From Saprospiraceae bacterium (lineage in GTDB: Bacteria > Bacteroidota > Bacteroidia > Chitinophagales > Saprospiraceae), in the NCBI GenBank assembly GCA_020627535.1, contig JAHDGU010000011.1, forward strand, positions 112,901-176,900: a stretch of 64,000 bases of DNA. Reading direction: 5' to 3'. A model generated the notes under the pieces. It did no database searches. It had not been told where the DNA came from and was given only the letters and a program-made list of their open reading frames with translations. Positions within the stretch are counted from its first letter, which is position 1. Every line of letters starts with the position of its first letter. Below are positions 38,067-45,625 of the stretch, piece after piece. The translations under genes were made by a program, and so were the position numbers.

Positions 38067-38243
38067 AATCCACCGAGAAAAAAAATCATCATCATTGAAT
38101 TAGATGAGACCGATGCCAAGACCTTGCTCGACGGCCTCACGCAGATTATTTATCCGGCTGTAGGCTTCCATCCCACGAGCCTGAATAAAGGAGAAAAACA
38201 AGTCTTGGTAGACCTGGAGCAATGCCTCAAGGAACATGTGTAG
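38063..38243 (+). pseudogene. Short ORF interrupted at an A8 run
   Basis: A GTG at 38063 overlaps the preceding TGA and opens a frame (MKSTEKK...) that stops after 11 codons. Just after a run of eight A's (38078-38085), the +1 frame continues for about 50 codons (IELDETDAKTLLDGLTQII, ending CLKEHV) to TAG at 38243 but has no start codon of its own. With seven A's the gene would be one 59-codon frame. This is either a frameshift mutation, a sequencing error, or slippage at the homopolymer. Confidence 0.4.
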
Positions 38244-38257
38244 GGTAAGATATCCTT

Positions 38258-38401
38258 CTATTCTATCTTGTCTTTTTGCGAGGTCTTAAAGCCAAGAAAT
38301 GACTTAAATTCATCCTTGGCCATCCTGTACATATCCGAATAAACTGATAGACAGAAGAGGACAATTAACAAGACAAATACTATGATAACTGAATGTGACA
38401 T
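38258..38401 (-). CDS. 47-residue membrane protein
   Basis: The frame begins at an ATG 5 bp after the stop of the 203-residue membrane protein gene on the same strand. It has one N-terminal hydrophobic helix (IIVFVLLIVLFCLSVY) and a charged tail (MAKDEFKSFLGFKTSQKDK). The close spacing supports co-expression. Function unknown. Confidence 0.5.
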   Translation of the reverse strand: MSHSVIIVFVLLIVLFCLSVYSDMYRMAKDEFKSFLGFKTSQKDKIE

Positions 38402-38406
38402 AAAAT

Positions 38407-39018
38407 TCAATCGTTCCCCTTGTCATTCTTTCTCATCGAGGTAGCTTTCAACTTTTCTTGGGATCTGTACGATCCTTGATCGCCCAAGTCAAGAGTTTCA
38501 TGCCTGTTATTTCCAGATGTCAAGCTCTTTACTTCCAACTTGCTACTTTCATACGCTTGTAGCTTCTTACGAATCAGCGTCCTTTTCAAGAATAGTATTG
38601 ACTTGATTCCCCAAGATAGAATAAATGAGGCTATGAAAACAAGAATAAAGTACCTTGTGACAATCTGTGCGTTGATTTCCAATGAGGTCATCACCATTCC
38701 TGCAATCAGAGTAGAAAACAGAAGAATGACAGAAAATAAGATGTTGCTAGTGGCCTTTGTCATCGGCGCTAACTTAATCGCTGAAAAGTTTAGATCCATC
38801 CAAGCTGATATAGCAACTGAGAGGGATACAAACAGTGGTGAGCAGCTTTTTAATATACTGTGTACACTAATGCTGAGATCTGAATTCACACTTTGAGCAA
38901 GCAACAATATGAAAATCGAGAGGGCGGCAACAGAATTTGCAAGAATAGTCCAAGCTAAACCCTTTGAGATACTCGAAAAAACTACCTTACGTGTGACGTC
39001 ATTCCATGAATGATTCAT
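38407..39018 (-). CDS. Four-helix membrane protein, moron candidate
   Basis: The 203-residue protein has four hydrophobic segments (about 22-42, 58-76, 90-110, 120-142) and a charged 60-residue cytoplasmic tail. It is transcribed leftward, against the surrounding early genes, together with the 47-residue protein, so it probably has its own promoter and is expressed in the lysogen. Superinfection exclusion or a defence function is possible. No family recognised. Confidence 0.5.
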   Translation of the reverse strand: MNHSWNDVTRKVVFSSISKGLAWTILANSVAALSIFILLLAQSVNSDLSISVHSILKSCSPLFVSLSVAISAWMDLNFSAIKLAPMTKATSNILFSVILLFSTLIAGMVMTSLEINAQIVTRYFILVFIASFILSWGIKSILFLKRTLIRKKLQAYESSKLEVKSLTSGNNRHETLDLGDQGSYRSQEKLKATSMRKNDKGND

Positions 39019-39227
39019 GATTTGATAATATGAAGTGAACGATAAACATGTCTTCTTGCTACGTCGTTTGTTCCGCGTTCATTCAATTTACAAACTTTGC
39101 CTAGACAGTTTTAGTTCATCATTTCAAATTTTCTAATAAAAATAGTTGGCGCCTTTTGGTCACGTTTCCAGATCTCATGACATATATCAGTACACGAATA
39201 TTCTTAACTACCAAAATTTCCAACACA

Positions 39228-39530
39228 ATGAGCAAAGCACTATTACAAAACAAGATGAAGAGCAAGGGCACAGCCTACCTATGTTTTCTCTTTCTGGGAA
39301 GCCACTATCTGTACATGGGCAAGTACCTTCTTCAGATCCTCTTTTGGATCACTTTCGGCGGTCTCTTTATCTGGGCCATTATTGATTTGCTTACTTTGTC
39401 CTCCAGGATCGATGGATACAATGCACGATTGGCGATGCAGATCGAGCAGCTGGAGCGAGGTGAGCGCGAGCACATGATCAAGTCGATGGCCGCGATTCAG
39501 GGGAAAGACATCGACGCAGCATTTGAATAA
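39228..39530 (+). CDS. TM2-domain protein
   Basis: The 100-residue product has the TM2 pattern: KSKGTAYLCFLFLGSHYLYM-GK, a turn, then LLQILFWITFGGLFIWAIID, two membrane helices joined by a short loop, with a charged C-terminal helix. TM2 proteins of phages and prophages are sometimes linked to superinfection immunity. The ATG at 39228 is chosen over 39156 since the family starts here. Confidence 0.75.
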   Translation: MSKALLQNKMKSKGTAYLCFLFLGSHYLYMGKYLLQILFWITFGGLFIWAIIDLLTLSSRIDGYNARLAMQIEQLERGEREHMIKSMAAIQGKDIDAAFE

Positions 39531-39539
39531 TCAAGAGAT

Positions 39540-39770
39540 ATGGCAAAAACTAAAGAAAAACTAGACATCTCAGCAGAAGAATTACATTCAATGAGTCTTC
39601 ATGAGGTACTATATGGGGGATTTGGCGTGCGAGTAATCAGAGTGCCTGGAGGATGGCTCTACCGAGACTCTCGACAGGACAACGTCACAAGCACCTTCGT
39701 ACCGTATCATGATGAGTATAGACCAAAAACAGGCTCAGATTGGGTTGATCCAGACATTCTGACCACCTAG
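39540..39770 (+). CDS. Small phage protein of unknown function
   Basis: 76 residues, mixed charge, with a glycine-rich centre (LYGGFGVRVIRVPGGWLYRD). It follows the TM2 gene by 9 bp. No domain recognised. Confidence 0.45.
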   Translation: MAKTKEKLDISAEELHSMSLHEVLYGGFGVRVIRVPGGWLYRDSRQDNVTSTFVPYHDEYRPKTGSDWVDPDILTT

Positions 39771-40142
39771 AGAGTACTTTGGCACCTAGATGCTTTCAGC
39801 ACATTTATACGGTATACAGTGCCGTACGTTTGTTGCAATAGTGGGCATTTTGGTATATTTTCGTGTTAATTGTTGCTATCTGGGAAACCTCGGCACAGCT
39901 TTGGCAGTACTAGATAGCAGCAACGACACAAACAAATTGACCAAGTATGATTAGTTTTCCGCATTCTGACACAAGAATGATTACTTTGTTTCCAACCAGC
40001 AGGCGAAGATTCATGGACTTTTCCAGCTTCCTTACGTACTATGCCAAGAACAAGACAAATGTGCGGTCTCTTCGAGTAGAACCGCCAAGACTTGGTAGTC
40101 CTGGTTTTGGAAGTATCGAAGTTCGTCTGAAGAGACCAGTCT
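39771..40142. other. Non-coding stretch with promoter-like word and inverted repeat
   Basis: TACGTTTG at 39825-39832 matches the -7 consensus TAnnTTTG, without a clear -33 partner. GTTGCTATCT (about 39872) and AGATAGCAGCAAC (39912-39924) can form a 7-10 bp stem around a 30-nt loop. A 69-codon frame at 39947-40156 (MISFPHSDTRMI...) overlaps the next gene by 14 bp but has no other support. Confidence 0.35.
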
Positions 40143-40589
40143 ATGGCAAACGGTAAAAAGACCAATTCCTCTGGAAGGCCTAGTCAAAATCTTCCTGTCC
40201 CAACCATCGAAAAGTTTCTGAACAATCAGAGTGCAGAACTTGAGATTCAGCGCCAAGGTATTCAGCAGCAAGCGAAGACAGATGAGATGAACTACAAGTA
40301 TGCCACAAAGGCACTTGAAGCTCAAGTCAAGGATCGCGAAGATTCAAGAAAACATGAGAAATTTTTCATGAGAGGGCTATTCATCATTGTGCTGTTGGTT
40401 CTTGGGATTATCAGTGCATTTACGTGGTACTGTTTGAAAAATGGTCAGACTCAGATGATCATTTCGATTCTGAAGTTTTTGGCATATGTCCTTCCGAGTA
40501 GCTTTGGTGGCTACTTCGCGGGGGTAGCAGTGACGCGGAGAAAAATGGCTGGTCAAAATTTTACGCAGTACAAGACGGTATCTGAGTAG
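40143..40589 (+). CDS. Membrane protein with coiled coil
   Basis: The 148-residue product has a helical N-terminal half rich in Gln/Glu/Lys (about 30-75) and two hydrophobic helices (about 76-97 and 108-128), with a basic tail. The layout is like small phage membrane proteins of the DUF2335 kind. It ends 3 bp before the convergent structural operon. Confidence 0.5.
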   Translation: MANGKKTNSSGRPSQNLPVPTIEKFLNNQSAELEIQRQGIQQQAKTDEMNYKYATKALEAQVKDREDSRKHEKFFMRGLFIIVLLVLGIISAFTWYCLKNGQTQMIISILKFLAYVLPSSFGGYFAGVAVTRRKMAGQNFTQYKTVSE

Positions 40590-40592
40590 CCA

Positions 40593-41030
40593 TCACTTAA
40601 TAAACACACACCGCCCGGTAAGCACCTCAGTCGTACTGTGATTGTATGGCTGGTGCTTTCTGTGTGGTTCCATGACATAAATCTGATTCTTTGTCCATAG
40701 CCCAGGATTGATCATGTCGGCCATCTGGCCACTGGTGACGATGGTTACCTCTTGACAGTCATGCCACTGCGGATTGAAGCTTGCGCCTGGAGGAGATACG
40801 AAGTCAAAGATCATCATATGATCATCTTGATATACCTTGCGGCTGAGCGTGCCGTCCAGATTCTTCTCTTCGCCTACTGGCCAGGGCAGCATCATATTCC
40901 AGGTCTGGAGATTGCGATAGTCCAGATCCATGCCCTCGCGCATGCGTCGCTCCATATCTTCGATCATCACCAGTAGTGAGCTGGGTTCTGGCGCATCCGG
41001 CCACAGGCTCTTCAAAAACTGCATCATCAT
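40593..41030 (-). CDS. Cupin-like protein at the end of the head operon
   Basis: The 145-residue product has a cupin-like stretch: FDFVSPPGASFNPQWHDCQE, VTIVTSGQMADM, then NQIYVMEPHRKHQPYNHSTT and a final CVFIK, with His/Glu spacing compatible with a small beta-barrel metal site. A helical N-terminus precedes it. It starts with an ATGA overlap to the upstream gene and is the last gene of the leftward operon. A virion or host-takeover role cannot be told. Confidence 0.6.
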   Translation of the reverse strand: MMMQFLKSLWPDAPEPSSLLVMIEDMERRMREGMDLDYRNLQTWNMMLPWPVGEEKNLDGTLSRKVYQDDHMMIFDFVSPPGASFNPQWHDCQEVTIVTSGQMADMINPGLWTKNQIYVMEPHRKHQPYNHSTTEVLTGRCVFIK

Positions 41031-41410
41031 ATGTCGGATTTAGCGTCTTCACTCGGTGCTTGATAGCCTACCTTTTTCATAGCCGACTCGATACAGTCAT
41101 TGCAGTTGTCTCTCAGCTCTTGTATCAATGATTCAAACTGTGAAGCCTGTGCCTTGAGTCTGGCGACGCTATTCATCTGGCTTGTCTCTAGCTCGACGAT
41201 TTGCTTCTTCAGATCAAGATTGGCCTCAAGGAGATCACTCACAGTCGCATTCATCTTACGGAGCTGCGCCATGAGCTTATTATCAGTGCCTACTATGGTG
41301 TCGACTTTCTTCTTACGCTTGTCTATCGGTGATGTGATCAAGAGCCCTACTAGGAATGTAAGGACGGCTCCTATGATCTCAGGAGTCAGATATTTGAGTA
41401 GATCTTTCAT
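41027..41410 (-). CDS. Membrane-anchored coiled-coil protein, spanin/holin candidate
   Basis: The 127-residue product has one N-terminal hydrophobic segment (about 8-27, IIGAVLTFLVGLLITSP) followed by a basic stretch and a long coiled coil (about 45-110). An inner-membrane spanin (Rz-like) has this shape, so it may serve lysis with the amidase at 34922. It overlaps its neighbours by 4 and 32 bp. Confidence 0.5.
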   Translation of the reverse strand: MKDLLKYLTPEIIGAVLTFLVGLLITSPIDKRKKKVDTIVGTDNKLMAQLRKMNATVSDLLEANLDLKKQIVELETSQMNSVARLKAQASQFESLIQELRDNCNDCIESAMKKVGYQAPSEDAKSDI

Positions 41411-41624
41411 CAGTGAGGGTGACTTCTGTGGCGAGGATCTTCATCACACTGCGATCGCTGATCATGAAGTACTCCTCCTTGATCTTCTCGATGCAGTCGT
41501 CCAGTCTCAATCTTCGCTCATTGTATAGGTGATTAAATCGTTTCTGGATCGCCAGATACTTCCTCTTTGTTACCTCTCTCATCCTTATTGTATCAGCGGC
41601 CGACATCCCTTGCACCTGGTTCAT
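41379..41624 (-). CDS. Small phage protein of unknown function
   Basis: 81 residues, mostly charged helix (TKRKYLAIQKRFNHLYNERR). An alternative ATG lies at 41606. It overlaps the gpG-proximal tail gene by 32 bp and the coiled-coil gene by 32 bp. No family recognised; it is in the place of small tail or head completion genes. Confidence 0.45.
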   Translation of the reverse strand: MNQVQGMSAADTIRMREVTKRKYLAIQKRFNHLYNERRLRLDDCIEKIKEEYFMISDRSVMKILATEVTLTDERSTQISDS

Positions 41625-42117
41625 CGACTTCTATGTCCAGCTGTGTCGGCTGATGCAGTCTGTATGTCTTCACAGCTGCATAGTCATACACGGTCGCCTC
41701 AAAGATCTGTGATGTCCTGACCAGATTATTGATCGTCTGGTGAGTTTGCTGTCTCACACGGTGGATACTATTGATGATTGTATTTCCAGAGAGATCCTGA
41801 AACTCCGCGCCCTGCATGCGGATATATACCAGCTGCTCGATATTGAGATGACCTATGTACGTCATGTCCAGCATGTCGTTTTCGTCACCGTGTTTCGTCT
41901 CTGTGATGAGCCGCAGCTCAAAGCGCATGACACCACGTTGCACATGATGGAAGTGGCTTTGCCAGTCGATGTCCTTGATGGAGATATACAGGGCTGGTGT
42001 GATATGCACAGCTTGCTCGCGATTCTGGAAGTCTTGCTCCAGGTACCAGTCGACCAGCTTGATCTCTGGGATCTCTCTCAGATCGTCTCTGAGGGCTATG
42101 TACGCATCTCTTATCAC
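41593..42117 (-). CDS. Tail completion/terminator-like protein (Mu gp37-type by position)
   Basis: The 174-residue alpha/beta protein (MIRDAYIALRDDLREIPEIK ... ALYISIKDIDWQS) has an N-terminal helix followed by strands, typical of tail terminator or completion proteins such as DUF1834/gp37. It follows the gpG-like gene, the usual neighbourhood. The assignment is by size, fold impression and position. Confidence 0.5.
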   Translation of the reverse strand: MIRDAYIALRDDLREIPEIKLVDWYLEQDFQNREQAVHITPALYISIKDIDWQSHFHHVQRGVMRFELRLITETKHGDENDMLDMTYIGHLNIEQLVYIRMQGAEFQDLSGNTIINSIHRVRQQTHQTINNLVRTSQIFEATVYDYAAVKTYRLHQPTQLDIEVDEPGARDVGR

Positions 42118-42155
42118 TCTACACTACTCGTTTACAGCCACTTAAAGATAAGGAT

Positions 42156-42557
42156 TTATGTAAATAGATCGTCCAGTTCGTCCAGTATGATTTCTACCAG
42201 CTCATCATTTAGCACTTCACTATCACCGATGAACTGCCGCTGTGGCGGTCTACCGTCGACACTACCGCCATCATTGTGGTACTGAGCGTAGTCGGTGTCG
42301 GCTATGATGACGATGTCGTCACCGTCTTCTATAGCTCGCACGCTGGCCTTCATCGCGCCAGTGTCTACGAGTGGCTGGTCCTTTACAGTGCCACGTCTAG
42401 TCTTGCGCTTCCGCTCCACTACTGGCTTCCATATGCTCAGCTTCTTGTCTAGGAATCCCTTGCGATCCCACGAGCCTTTGAAGAAGTTCACAGCTGCGTT
42501 GCTGATGCGCATCTTTACCCTGCGCTTGAAGGCTTCTATGTTCATCTGGCTTGGCAT
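42156..42557 (-). CDS. Phage virion morphogenesis protein (Mu gpG-like)
   Basis: The 133-residue product has the gpG/HK97-gp10-like pattern: KRRVKMRISNAAVNFFKGSW, PLVDTGAMKASVRAI, DTDYAQYHNDGG and PPQRQFIGDS. These proteins join head and tail. An ATG at 42545 is an alternative start. A 175-bp gap separates it from the MuF gene upstream. Confidence 0.8.
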   Translation of the reverse strand: MPSQMNIEAFKRRVKMRISNAAVNFFKGSWDRKGFLDKKLSIWKPVVERKRKTRRGTVKDQPLVDTGAMKASVRAIEDGDDIVIIADTDYAQYHNDGGSVDGRPPQRQFIGDSEVLNDELVEIILDELDDLFT

Positions 42558-42624
42558 CTTAACATATTTAAGTACTGTTTATGAACGCATTTGCATACAT
42601 CACCGTTATATTTGTGACTCAACT

Positions 42625-42822
42625 ATGAGCCAGATATCTGGAATCATCGAGGATGCTCCAGTGGAAAATAGCAAGTGCCTGATAAGCCATATAGCGCTAT
42701 GGGGATTAGGGCCAAATATTCAAGCGCAGTTTTCATCGAGTTTTTCCTTGAAGCTGCGCTTTTTTTATGCCCTCTTCACTGTAGATCCAAAGCGTTTTGA
42801 TGTTGGCTCTCAGCTCTTCTAG
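42625..42822 (+). CDS. Possible 65-codon ORF antisense to the MuF 3' end
   Basis: In the 175-bp gap beside the toxin-like domain, the + strand has TATATTTG (42607-42614), a full match to the -7 element, and ten bases later an ATG opening a 65-codon frame (MSQISGIIEDAPVENSK...). The frame runs 90 bp into the antisense of the MuF gene. An immunity protein would be expected near here, but nothing in the sequence proves the ORF is used, and the -33 element is not found at the right distance. Confidence 0.25.
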   Translation: MSQISGIIEDAPVENSKCLISHIALWGLGPNIQAQFSSSFSLKLRFFYALFTVDPKRFDVGSQLF

Positions 42823-43998
42823 GATTTTTGGATCTTGAATAAATCTCTCATGACGCACCACTACGTTCAGTGGTAAACTTGGGTCGATTGACTTCTTCAG
42901 CTGAGTTACCGCACCTCTCATATGGGATATGATCTTCCGAGGGCCAGCTCCAATCTTGACTTCACACCACTCTTGAGTATCTGCAAAGTATAGATCGATC
43001 CAGCTGTATTCTTCTCCAGAATTGGATTTGATCTTATTATACCTAGGAAGTAGGTAGACCTGTCTTCCTTGCTGAGCGAACTTATCAGCCACGTCTATCA
43101 GCTCCTCATAGTCCTTCTTAAATCCAAAATCAAAGTGCACCAAGATTTGCCCCATAGATGGATATGACCTATGCAACAAATATGATCTTGGGTCAAGAGC
43201 TTGCTTCACTCTTTGCAAGTCTAGTTGCCCGTACATTGAGTCGCTCGTGTCTACATTGAAATAGGGGTTTCTCTTTGGATCATACAGCGAGCCAGTCTTA
43301 CCAGTGTTCAACTGGAAGCGTGGATCCACAGGCACATCATCACCGAGATCATCTGGGCCAAAGTCTCCAGGATCTTCTACACGATCCACATCACAGCGAC
43401 AGTTCCAGCCATTGGGCGGAAAGATGCGATCCCAGATCGGGTCATCTACATGGGCGACCAGATCATTGAGCTGAGCATGCGCTGGACGTGTCCGGTCATC
43501 CATGATGGCCCTGTAGCGCAAGTATGGCAGCACGTCCTTGCCGCTCTCATAGGTCTGCCACTTCTGTGCCATCTGTGCACCACGGCGCGCTGTATTGTAC
43601 TCCGTCTCTAGCCAGTGCTTATTGTAGTCAGAGCTGATCTGCTTGGCTCTCTTCTTCCACTTGGAGAATGGTAGCAGCTTGCCATCATCACCGATGAGGC
43701 TATCGGCTAGCTCGGTGACATACTTGTGATTGCGAAATACATTGAGAGTAAAGGCCGAGCTGCGCATCTTATTGGCCAGCTCTAGTGCCTCGCGATCCAT
43801 CGGGCCAGTCTTAGTCAGTAGACTGAGTGAGTCAAAGAAGCCCTTGAGCTGCTCTTCTACCAGCTGAGGATCTACATCACCAGGCTTTATCTTCTTATCC
43901 CAGACCAGCTGCTCTATCCGGCGGCTGATCCTCTCCATCTGTCTCTTGCTGAATGCCAATGTCTCCGAGTGCGTAGGACAGCAAATCTCGGCATACAT
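42733..43998 (-). CDS. MuF head morphogenesis protein with C-terminal nuclease-toxin-like domain
   Basis: The 421-residue protein has a helical N-terminus (about 15-130), a MuF domain (about 130-205: NTARRGAQMAQKW, YRAIMDDRTRPAHAQLN, and PPNGWNCRCDVD, with the C200/C202 pair), a linker, and a C-terminal domain of about 145 residues not found in Mu gpF. That domain reads DVADKFAQQGRQVYLLPRYN, then WIDLYFADTQEWCEVKIG with D335, E346 and K348, then Q366, the order of a PD-(D/E)xK nuclease as in CdiA-C tRNase toxins. MuF proteins with C-terminal polymorphic toxins are known. It would be packaged or delivered with the virion; no clear immunity gene follows. Confidence 0.75.
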   Translation of the reverse strand: MYAEICCPTHSETLAFSKRQMERISRRIEQLVWDKKIKPGDVDPQLVEEQLKGFFDSLSLLTKTGPMDREALELANKMRSSAFTLNVFRNHKYVTELADSLIGDDGKLLPFSKWKKRAKQISSDYNKHWLETEYNTARRGAQMAQKWQTYESGKDVLPYLRYRAIMDDRTRPAHAQLNDLVAHVDDPIWDRIFPPNGWNCRCDVDRVEDPGDFGPDDLGDDVPVDPRFQLNTGKTGSLYDPKRNPYFNVDTSDSMYGQLDLQRVKQALDPRSYLLHRSYPSMGQILVHFDFGFKKDYEELIDVADKFAQQGRQVYLLPRYNKIKSNSGEEYSWIDLYFADTQEWCEVKIGAGPRKIISHMRGAVTQLKKSIDPSLPLNVVVRHERFIQDPKILEELRANIKTLWIYSEEGIKKAQLQGKTR

Positions 43999-44027
43999 CG
44001 CAGATAGTGTCTCGTAGCTAGGAGCAG

Positions 44028-45191
44028 CTAGGCTTTTTTTTTTGACGGCTCGTCTTCTGGATCTACGTCCTCAATCTTCGGATCTTCTTTGCTCTCCTGA
44101 GCTTCTTCCATCAGATCAGTGAAGCAAAACTTGAGATTGGACAATTGTCCCATGCCATAGTACTTGGCCAGCCAAGGAAATAGCTCGTCATTGATATGAT
44201 ACTGGATGCGCAGCAGTCTAGCTAGCGTGTACTTATTGAGCTGACGCTCGTGTACCTCTGCCGACCCGACGAATGCCTTCTCGTCGCTTGTGCCTGTCTG
44301 TCCATTGATGAGCTTCTGGATCTTGCTGTCGAGCATCTCGATGAAGTCTTGGAAGGACTTGTGTCCACCACCTGTCTGACTCATTGCTTCTTTGAACTCA
44401 AACTCATCATCCGTGTCAAGGATCATGTAGTTATTCGCGCCAAAGTTCTCGGCCATGTCTTGCTTCTTATTGATCTCCTCATCATTGGCCGATGCGGTCT
44501 TGATCACTAGAAATGGCATGCCAAATCGCTCATTTCTACGCCCCCAGTCGATCATATTGAAGCCCTTGCGGATGCTCAGTTTACTCACTGTCTTGAGGAG
44601 CCCAAGATCGTACTTGTCTCCGATCTCCATCACATATCTCTGGAGTGGTCCAGATCTGTAGGGTATGCCCGTCTCGTCACCATACTGGATGACGATCTCG
44701 CCGTCCTGTGGCTCAGGACGCACATTGAGCCGAGGCACCAGCTCTATGCGGTCGATTTCACCAGTGGCATCAGTGAAGAACTGTATCAAGCTATTGCCCC
44801 ACATCTCTGTATCTACGCAGTACTCGAGATACTTGAAAAACCAAGGCTGCTCTAGCAGCTTGCGCGCATCCTTGACCTCCTTGCCCTTGTCGTCACACAG
44901 GACGAATGGTGCCATCTGGACATTCATACGAGCTGTACGGACCTGTGTCAGTACTTCTTCATCTTCCATGATGACTTTGTAGAGCAAGTACAGCTCGTAG
45001 CGTCGCGGTCGCTGCTCATCCTCTGCCATGATGACAGCTGTCTTCCACACCTTGAGGCTTGCTTGCACGCGGAAGCTGTAGTTGCGCAGCTGCACGCGCA
45101 GTGGCTGTTTCTTTTTGAGAGCTGTGGATGATGATAGCTCCTCTAGGTCTACATCTTGACCTCTCTTCTTCCAAAAATCAAATAGTCCCAT
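44028..45191 (-). CDS. Portal protein
   Basis: The 387-residue product lies between gp36-like and MuF genes where the portal belongs, and has the portal-like long helical and beta segments: YLLYKVIMEDEEVLTQVRTA, MWGNSLIQFF, FGMPFLVIKTA, and SDEKAFVGSAEVHERQLNKY before the C-terminal clip. It resembles the DUF935/gp29 family of Mu portals in outline. The C-terminus is highly charged and ends in a Lys run encoded by a poly-T tract on the + strand. It forms the dodecameric DNA channel. Confidence 0.75.
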   Translation of the reverse strand: MGLFDFWKKRGQDVDLEELSSSTALKKKQPLRVQLRNYSFRVQASLKVWKTAVIMAEDEQRPRRYELYLLYKVIMEDEEVLTQVRTARMNVQMAPFVLCDDKGKEVKDARKLLEQPWFFKYLEYCVDTEMWGNSLIQFFTDATGEIDRIELVPRLNVRPEPQDGEIVIQYGDETGIPYRSGPLQRYVMEIGDKYDLGLLKTVSKLSIRKGFNMIDWGRRNERFGMPFLVIKTASANDEEINKKQDMAENFGANNYMILDTDDEFEFKEAMSQTGGGHKSFQDFIEMLDSKIQKLINGQTGTSDEKAFVGSAEVHERQLNKYTLARLLRIQYHINDELFPWLAKYYGMGQLSNLKFCFTDLMEEAQESKEDPKIEDVDPEDEPSKKKA

Positions 45192-45625
45192 TATACATCA
45201 TGTGTTCTACGAGGCGCACTGCCCCAGCGAAATCTTGTTTGCGGCTCTCCCTCCTCGTTCGCGGCATGTGGCAGATCGAGTGGATGCTTCCCTTTGGCCA
45301 CCATTGTCAGCAGATTGAGCGTGTCATCATAGTTTTTCACCACGCGCTCAGGCACCAGGCGATCTGGTATCCGCTCATACAGATAGTAGATGACAAGTGT
45401 GGTCACCCAGCGCACTACGCTCGGATCTCTGTCCGTCCCTGTTTTGGAGAAGATGTCATCGATATCGTACTCTCGACTGAGAGCATCCTTCACAGCTCCT
45501 ACAGCTGCGTCCTCAGCATTCTGCAAGATGACACTGGTGGATAGATCATCATCTCCAGTGATCTGGCTCATGATGTCTGGCTTGATGCGATAGCTATAGT
45601 CTGTATGTGTGATAAATGTGCTCAT
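45191..45625 (-). CDS. Mu gp36-like head-tail connector protein (DUF1320-type)
   Basis: The 144-residue product is helical with ILQNAEDAAVGAVKDALSRE and WVTTLVIYYLYERIPDRLVP, the pattern of DUF1320/gp36 adaptor proteins that attach to the portal. It overlaps the portal stop by one base and TerL by 4 bp. Confidence 0.7.
   Translation of the reverse strand: MSTFITHTDYSYRIKPDIMSQITGDDDLSTSVILQNAEDAAVGAVKDALSREYDIDDIFSKTGTDRDPSVVRWVTTLVIYYLYERIPDRLVPERVVKNYDDTLNLLTMVAKGKHPLDLPHAANEEGEPQTRFRWGSAPRRTHDV

Noticed and set aside
39947..40156. 69-codon frame before the membrane protein gene
   Set aside because: Composition not protein-like, overlaps the next gene, no ribosome-site evidence; described under the non-coding stretch instead.
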